Positions 57,501 to 64,000 of a DNA stretch of 64,000 bases are shown piece after piece. The stretch lies in contig CM055267.1 in assembly GCA_029237695.1 (NCBI GenBank), positions 5,912,036-5,976,035 on the forward strand, written 5' to 3'. The notes beneath the pieces are model-generated. The model ran no database searches. It was not told the origin of the DNA and saw only the letters and a program-made list of their open reading frames with translations. The first letter of the stretch is position 1. Each line of letters opens with the position of its first letter. The DNA is from Conchocele bisecta. Lineage: Eukaryota > Mollusca > Bivalvia > Lucinida > Thyasiridae. A program made the translations under genes and the position numbers.

Positions 57501-60445
57501 CCCCACTAGGGTTACACCATGTGTCAATAACAGCCTGTACTAGCTATGGTGTAATACCCCCACAATGGTTACACCATGTGTCAATACCAGCCTGTACTAG
57601 ATATGGTGTAATACCCCACTATGGTTACACCATGTGTCAATAGCAGCCTGTACTAGCTATGGTGTAATACCCCATGATGGTTACACCATGTGTCAATACC
57701 AGCCTGTACTAGCTATGGTCTAATACACCCACTATGGTTACACCATGTGTCAATAGCAGCCTGTACTAGCTATGGTGTAATACCCCACTATGGTTACACC
57801 ATGTGTTAATACCAGCCTGTACTAGCTATGGTGTAATACCCCACTATGGTTACACCATGTGTCAATACCAGCCTGTACTAGCTATGGTTTAATACCCCAC
57901 TATGTTTACACCACGTGTCAATACCAGCCTGTACTAGCTATGGTGTAATACCCCACTATGATTACACCATGTGTCAATACGAGCCTGTACTAGCTATGGT
58001 TTAATACCCCACTATGGTTACACTATGTGTCAATACCAGCCTGTACTCGCTATGGTGTAATACCCCACTATGGTTACACCTTGTGTCAATACCAGCCTGT
58101 ACTAGCTATGGTGTAATACCCAACTATGGTTACACCATGTATCAATACCAGCCTGTACTAGCTATGGTGTAATACCCCACTATGGTTACACCGTGTGCCA
58201 ATAGCAGCCTGTACTAGCTATGGTGTAATACCCCACTATGGTTACACCATGTATCAATACCAGCCTGTACTAGCTATGGTGTAATACCCCACTATGGTTA
58301 CACCATGTGCCAATAGCAGCCTGTACTAGCTATGGTGTAATACCCCACTATGGTTACACCATGTGTCAATACCAGCCTGTACTGGCCATGGTGTAATACC
58401 CCACTATGGTTACACAATGTGTCAATACCAGTCTGTACTAGCTATGGTGTAATACCCCACTATGGTTACACCATGTGTCAATACCAGCCTGTACTAGCTA
58501 TGGTTTAATACCCCACTTTGGTTACATGATGTGTCAATACCAGCCTGTACTTGCTATGGTGTAATACCCCCACTATGGTTACACCATGTGTCAATACCAG
58601 CCTGTACTTGCTATTGTGTAATACCCCACTATGGTTACACCATGTGTCAATACCAGCCTGTACTAGCTATTGTGTAATACCCCACTATGGTTACATGATG
58701 TGTCAATACGAGCCTGTACTTGCTATGGTGTAATACCTCCACTATGGTTACATGATGTGTCAATAGCAGCCTGTACTAGCTATGGTGTAATACCCCAACA
58801 TGGTTACACCATTTGTCAATACGAGCCTGTACTAGCTATGGTCTAATACCCCAGTATGGTTACACCATGTGTCAATACCAGCCTGTACTAGCTATGGTGT
58901 AATACCCCCACTATGGTTACACCATGTGTCAATACCAGCCTGTACTAGCTATGGTGTAATACCCCCACTATGGTTACACCATGTGTCAATACCAGCCTGT
59001 ACTAGCTATGGTGTAATACCCCCACTATGGTTACACCATGTGTCAATACCAGCCTGTACTAGCTATTGTGTAATACCCCACTATGGTTACACCATGTGTC
59101 AATACGAGCATGTACTTGCTATGGTGTAATACCACACTATGGTTACACCATATTTCAATATGAGCCTGTACTTGCTATGGTGTAATACCCCCACTATGGT
59201 TACATGATGTGTCAATACCAGTCTGTACTAGCTATGGTGTAATACCCCCACTATGGTTATACCATGTGTCAATACCAGCCTGTACTAGCTATGGTGTAAT
59301 ACCCCCACTATGGTTACACCATGTGTCAATACCAGTCTGTACCAGCTATGGTGTAATACCCCCACTATGGTTACACCATGTGTCAATACCAGCCTGTCTA
59401 GCTATGGTGTAATACCCCACTATGGTTACATGATGTGTCAATACCAGCCTGTACTTGCTATGGTGTAATACCCCCACTATGGTTACACCATGTGTCAATA
59501 CCAGCCTGTACTAGCTATGGTGTAATACCCCCCTCTATGGTTACACCATGTGTCAATACCAGCCTGACTAGCTATGGTGTAATACCCCACTATGGTTACA
59601 CCATGTGTCAATACCAGCCTGTACTAGCTATGGTCTAATACCCCCACTATGGTTACACCATGTGTCAATACCAGCCTGTACTAGCTATGGTGTAATACCC
59701 CCACTATGGTTACACCATGTGTCAATACCAGCATATACTTGCTATGGTGTAATACCCCCACTATGGTTACACCATGTGTCAATACCAGCATATACTTGCT
59801 ATGGTGTAATACCCCCACTATGGTTACACCATGTGTCAATACCAGCCTGTACTTGCTATGGTGTAATACCCCCACTATGGTTACACCATATGTCAATACC
59901 AGCCTGTACTAGCTATTGTGTAATACCTCCACTATGGTTACACCATGTGTCAATACCAGCATATACTTGCTATGGTGTAATTACCCCCACTATGGTTACA
60001 CCATGTGTCAATACCAGCCTGTACTAGCTATTGTGTAATACCCCCCCCCCCACTATGTTACACCATGTGTCAATACCAGCCTGTACTAGCTATTGTGTAA
60101 TACCCCCACTATGGTTACACCATGTGTCAATACCAGCATATACTAGCTATGGTGTAATACCCCCACTATGGTTACACCATGTGTCAATACCAGCATATAC
60201 TATCTATGGTGTAATACCACCACTATGGTTACACCATGTGTCAATACCAGCCTGTACTAGCTATGGTGTAATACCCCCACTATGGTTACACCATGTGTCA
60301 ATACCAGCCTGTACTAGCTATGGTGTAATACCACCACTATGGTTACACCATGTGTCAATACCAGCCTGTACTAGCTATGGTGTAATACCCCCACTATGGT
60401 TACACCATGTGTCAATACCAGCCTGTACTTGCTATGGTGTAATAT
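54567..60445. repeat. ~57-bp satellite array, about 100 units
   Basis: The unit is cagcctgtactagctatggt, gtaataccccactatggtta, caccatgtgtcaatac. Variation is mostly in the C-run length and a few positions, with tactagct and tacttgct variants interleaved. Each unit holds the inverted pair atggtgtaa ... ttacaccat. Open frames with period 19 residues (VSIPACTSYGVIPPLWLHH) come from 57-bp units, a multiple of three, and are not genes. Homogeneity is highest at about 58.8-60.4 kb. Confidence 0.97.
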
Positions 60446-61048
60446 CTCATCCTGGTTTACATCATATTTTAAGACTAGTGAGAGCTATCTGTAACATGCA
60501 CAAGTTTCATCAATTATACAGTTTGACAAGCATTCGGTTTTATAGGCATGTTCCGTCGTTACTTAAGTTATTATACACTTGTACGACCTTTGATGTTTAT
60601 CCATGATACTGACATAATTTTGTAAAACATAAGACCGTTTTCCACATGGTGTCTTCCATGCGTTGAGCCCAGGGCATCATTTCAAGTCGCCTTTAAATTG
60701 CCAGCAACATTGCTTTTGTGTCATTTCCTATCATGCCCTATTTCACCAACTGTCACAAGTGAGGTGCAGATTTATGACAGTTCATTTCTAATTGATGTGC
60801 TGGACATTGTGTTACTGTTGTGTCTTGTAGCATCTTCATATTGCTTCTTCGCCTCGTGGGACACAGGTGTTGTGTACTTGTTCTGTCATTGCTGACTGGG
60901 ATATATAGCCATCGTTAAAACTAAGGTAATATATTTATGATTATCATTTCCACTCATCTTCATATAAACATATTGACTGATATTAACTTGTAAATATATA
61001 TATATGAAACAATTAATTTGTGTTGTCGTCTATCCAAACATCACAAAA
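60446..61048. other. No gene recognised
   Basis: Unique-looking flank of the satellite. A 65-codon frame at 60698-60895 includes a hydrophobic stretch (FLIDVLDIVLLLCLVASSY) but no family is recognised, and it may be chance. Confidence 0.4.
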
Positions 61049-61254
61049 CCTGGGGGCCATTTCACTAAACTTTGTACGACTTAAATGTTCGTAAGTGAAA
61101 ATGTTGGATCGTCTGGAAATTTAAATTGATGGATCTACATTTAATGCGCATATGCAACTAAACATTGTTACATGTAATGTGAAATTTACAGACTATCATA
61201 CTTTTGCACTTACAAACATTTTAGTCGTATGAAGTTTAGTGAAACGGTCCCTGG
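61049..61254. mobile_element. Foldback MITE (GTTTCACTAAAC family), complete copy
   Basis: cctgggggccatttcactaa (left) and gtttagtgaaacggtccctg (right) begin inverted halves that continue through gtacgacttaaatgttcgta / cacttacaaacattttagtc and gatcgtctg / cagactatc. No coding capacity. Confidence 0.88.
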
Positions 61255-62222
61255 TGATTTCTCTGTTTGTAACATAATGCCGTCGGGAATTTCTATATAT
61301 AAGATAAAATATATATATAAGTACATAAGTATCCACAATCGGACTAGTTGTCTGCATTTTTCTCATTTCCCATTGATAATATTATTATGTTGAGACATTC
61401 TATTGAACTCAGTGGAGGATGATATATACATATATGTGGCTGTGACTGGAGAAATGGGGCTTATGGAATTTTTGACCCATGAAGCTCTTGATCAAATTGC
61501 ACATTTATGTAACCTGATAATGATTTTATTGCTTGATCGTTTTTTCAATGTTGGAATGGCAAACATTGCAGATCTGATCAGACTGTGGATGCATAGACTG
61601 ATCAGGATCTACACTGGTCGCAAAACCCATAAGCCCCATGTCTCCAATCACAACCAAATATATCAATGGTGACCATCTTTACTGGGGTTCACACTGGGGT
61701 GTAGTAATTTCATGAGGTAAGGCCCCTGACACCAGACCAGGATATTGTGTTCAGTGCTGCAAGCATATTGTAATTTCAGTGCTAAATATGGTGTATGTAT
61801 CATGTAACTATATATACGATTTTCAAGTTAAACGGATGTAAAACTACATTCACTCAGTCAATCATTTAAACAGTCTCTACAAGATGGTTCGTCTTGTATC
61901 TGTGTGCATGTATGTCCTGAAATTGATCATTTTATATTCCAAAAGGTCATTGAATTATTGGATTGGGTATATATATATATCACACGGTGGGATTATTGGA
62001 GTGGAGTAGGAGGTATATTTATATTGGAAGGTGGGAAGGGTGAAAACTCGCTTACATGGTAACGTATAGTGATTTTGGGAATGTTGATATGGTAAGATAA
62101 AGGCAGCAGTGTTAAAGGGTGTTTGGTTACTGTATAAAGTCATTCCATTTTATGTGAATTTTTTCAAGTTTATCTCTCATAGTGGCAATAGTTTCTTCAA
62201 GTTTGATAGTTTGTTTAAAGGT
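61255..62222. other. Unassigned, with dispersed repeat fragments
   Basis: ggcaaacattgcagatctga to ctacactggtcgcaaaaccc (about 61557-61645) is another copy of the gatcagactg...ctacactgg family. Nearby gacaccagaccaggatattg resembles the left part of the SINE-like repeat. No supported gene. Confidence 0.5.
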
Positions 62223-62580
62223 GCATGTCCACTCAGTAGGCAGAAAATGTTCATTATAGGAATTAAATACTGTGTATAATTGTGTCACTATTCCACTAGC
62301 TCTAAAAATTACGAATGTCCGCTATACAGATATAATCATTAAGTAATATTTATTTCACTGATAGTGACTCGTGGTGGTATCAGGCTATTTTCATACGCAA
62401 ATGAGGTATGACATTTTTTAATTGTTTATACTAATTAAATGCGTCACCTGAACAAATTATATTTTCGACAGATTATAAAGTATGATCATTACACATCCAA
62501 AAATAAATACAGAGAATAAATAGTAATGTGAGTTAACATTTTAAGGAAACACAGTTATCACCCTGATATCATTGTAGAAA
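62223..62580 (-). mobile_element. Partial copy of the CCCACTCAGTAGGC element, inverted
   Basis: gcatgtccactcagtaggca at 62223 and ctatacagatataatcatta, gatagtgactcgtggtggta, caaatgagg match the 47316-47728 element in reverse. The distal end is eroded and not located. Confidence 0.7.
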
Positions 62581-62689
62581 TTTGTGTCTGATGTAAGATG
62601 TATAATATGAGTTTTAAATGAGTTGATAAACGCATGAATATTTATCATTTTCAGTCCACAGTTTTCATAGTTTTGAATTATGGTTCTAC

Positions 62690-63900
62690 GTGATATTTTA
62701 TCTGGCTACTGTCCCAAAGAAAATCATAAATTATATCATTTGTCCCTTTATTGTTTCATCTACTGGGTTTTCAAGCACAGTTACTGGGTTTATTAGTTTT
62801 GGTAGCGCGAAAGTCTTAAGTACAGTCATTTTGCCAATTAATGATAGGTTCCATTTTCTCCAGTTATTTAGGCAATGTTGGAAATACTTTATGATGGGAA
62901 GTACCGGTAGATTCAGTTCATGTAGATTTGCTCTGTTGTTTGTGAATATTATTCCAAGTATTGATGCGTGGTCACTTGACCACATATATATTTTGTTATT
63001 GCACCATTGGCTTGGATCATGCTTTAATCTTCCTGTCTTTAAAATTGTACATTTTGGTTTATTTAGTTTTAGTCCAGATATAAGGGTAAATTTATCTAAC
63101 GTGTTTGCAAGCTCTTGAAATGATTTTTGTGACGCAGTGTAAAACTTGCATCCTCTGCAAATAGTGTTCGTTTTATTTCCGTACCACCTAAAAATAGAAG
63201 TCTGATAAATGACCGTTATTTGAAATGCAACTTTTTACATTCTTATAGAATAGTGATATCCATTGTATTAGTGATTCACCTACATTGGGATTATTTAATT
63301 ATAAATTTATGGTCTAGACTATCAAATGCTTATTTAAAATCAGCAAAAAGTATTAGTCCAGGTACCGGTATGTCTGTTTCATTTGTTTCATTTATTATTT
63401 CCATAAGTGTACGCACATTTTCTCCAATATATCAACCTTTTATAAAGCTGGTTTGATTAATGTTAATTAATTACTGAGTTTAGTATCTACTTAATTCTAC
63501 TAACTTTTGGTGCAATTTTGTAGTCAACATTTAGGAGTGATATTGGTCTCCAATTGTCTATGGAAAGTGTGCTTTTATCTTTTTTTGGCAATAAAGTAAT
63601 TATTCCTTGTTTTTGCAATTCAGTTAAAGATCCATTTGCATACGAATAGTTAATCAAACTTATTTAATGTTCTTTTATGTCATTCCAATATAGTTTGTAA
63701 TATTCAGCGGTTACACCATCTAATCCAGAGATTTTCATATTTTTCATTTCTTTTATTGCTGCTTCGCATTCAAATGCATTTATGAGACCCTCACACGACC
63801 GTTTTTCATCTTCATTTAGTTTTTGTTCAATGTGATTATATAAAGAAACTATTATCATGTTCTATATTTTTATTTTCGCTATACAGATGCATGTAATATT
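62690..63900 (-). pseudogene. L1-like non-LTR retrotransposon reverse transcriptase, frameshifted
   Basis: Reading the minus strand from 63858 leftward: EAAIKEMKNMKISGLDGVTA and EYYKLYWNDI (start of the polymerase domain), then STLSIDNWRPISLLNVDYKI, FADFK, and near 63145 the position of the catalytic F-A-D-D reads FAEDASF, with Glu for the first Asp. The frame 62731-62985 gives SSDHASILGIIFTNNRANLH and WNLSLIGKMTVLKTFALPKL, typical of L1/Tx1-type thumb sequence. Many stops and shifts separate these pieces, so the copy is dead. The 5' part of the element lies right of the window or is lost. Confidence 0.8.
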
Positions 63901-64000
63901 GTGTCACATGATTGAGAATTGTAGTTTGATCCCTTTGTAATGTGCCATTTACCGGTATTGTTAATTGTTTTTGTATTTTTTCTTTAGATCTCTTTTAAAA

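Noticed and set aside
55970..60606. Plus-strand frames with VSIPACTSYGVIPPLWLHH repeats
   Set aside because: 57-bp units are a multiple of three, so an open frame propagates automatically; no independent evidence of coding.

Overview
This is eukaryotic genomic DNA, almost certainly from a bivalve mollusc. It has split genes with GT-AG introns, no bacterial-style gene packing, and is dominated by dispersed and tandem repeats. The recurring plan of ~150-190 bp tandem cores, a (GGAC)n microsatellite and a short hairpin before an A-rich end matches the pearl / non-autonomous Helitron (Helentron) elements known from bivalves. Species was not determined.

The only convincing host gene is on the minus strand between about 8.3 and 25.0 kb. 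Five exons (24914-25018, 20160-20303, 18997-19183, 12436-12577, 8297-9368) join with matching intron phases (1, 1, 2, 0). They encode a ZFAND4-like protein (AN1-type zinc finger plus ubiquitin-like domain): a 76-residue ubiquitin-like domain ending in MRGG, a conserved second block, an acidic/coiled segment and a long Ser-rich middle. Any upstream exon was not found. The C-terminal AN1 finger is not visible and probably lies left of position 1.

The most unusual feature is the relation between this gene's splice junctions and nearby minisatellites. A ~2.7 kb, 23-bp-unit array in the intron before the 12436-12577 exon is built from that exon's own 3' splice junction (31 of 32 bases shared at the array edge). 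A small array beside the 19183 acceptor repeats that acceptor's sequence. A third array at the 3' edge of the large exon has units with acceptor-like and donor-like ends.

Layout: 1-6.6 kb Helentron/pearl-like repeats; 6.6-7.8 kb a MITE and unassigned sequence; 7.8-9.4 kb CT-rich array and large exon; 9.4-12.4 kb intron with a promoter-like motif cluster and a Helentron carrying a foldback MITE; 12.6-16.2 kb nested Helentrons; 16.2-18.9 kb the 23-bp array; 19-25 kb the 5' exons; 25-28 kb mostly unassigned; 28.2-31.7 kb a dead LINE interrupted by tandem-repeat elements; 32.3-38.9 kb a composite Helentron-like block holding a Tc1/mariner element with an intact transposase ORF; 41.1-42.6 kb a decayed PIN/FEN1-like multicopy gene; 42.7-50.6 kb tandem repeats, MITEs and palindromes; 53.0-60.4 kb a ~57-bp satellite whose units each contain a hairpin; 62.7-63.9 kb a second dead LINE. 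The arrays are also very rich in AGGTCA-type nuclear-receptor half-sites.
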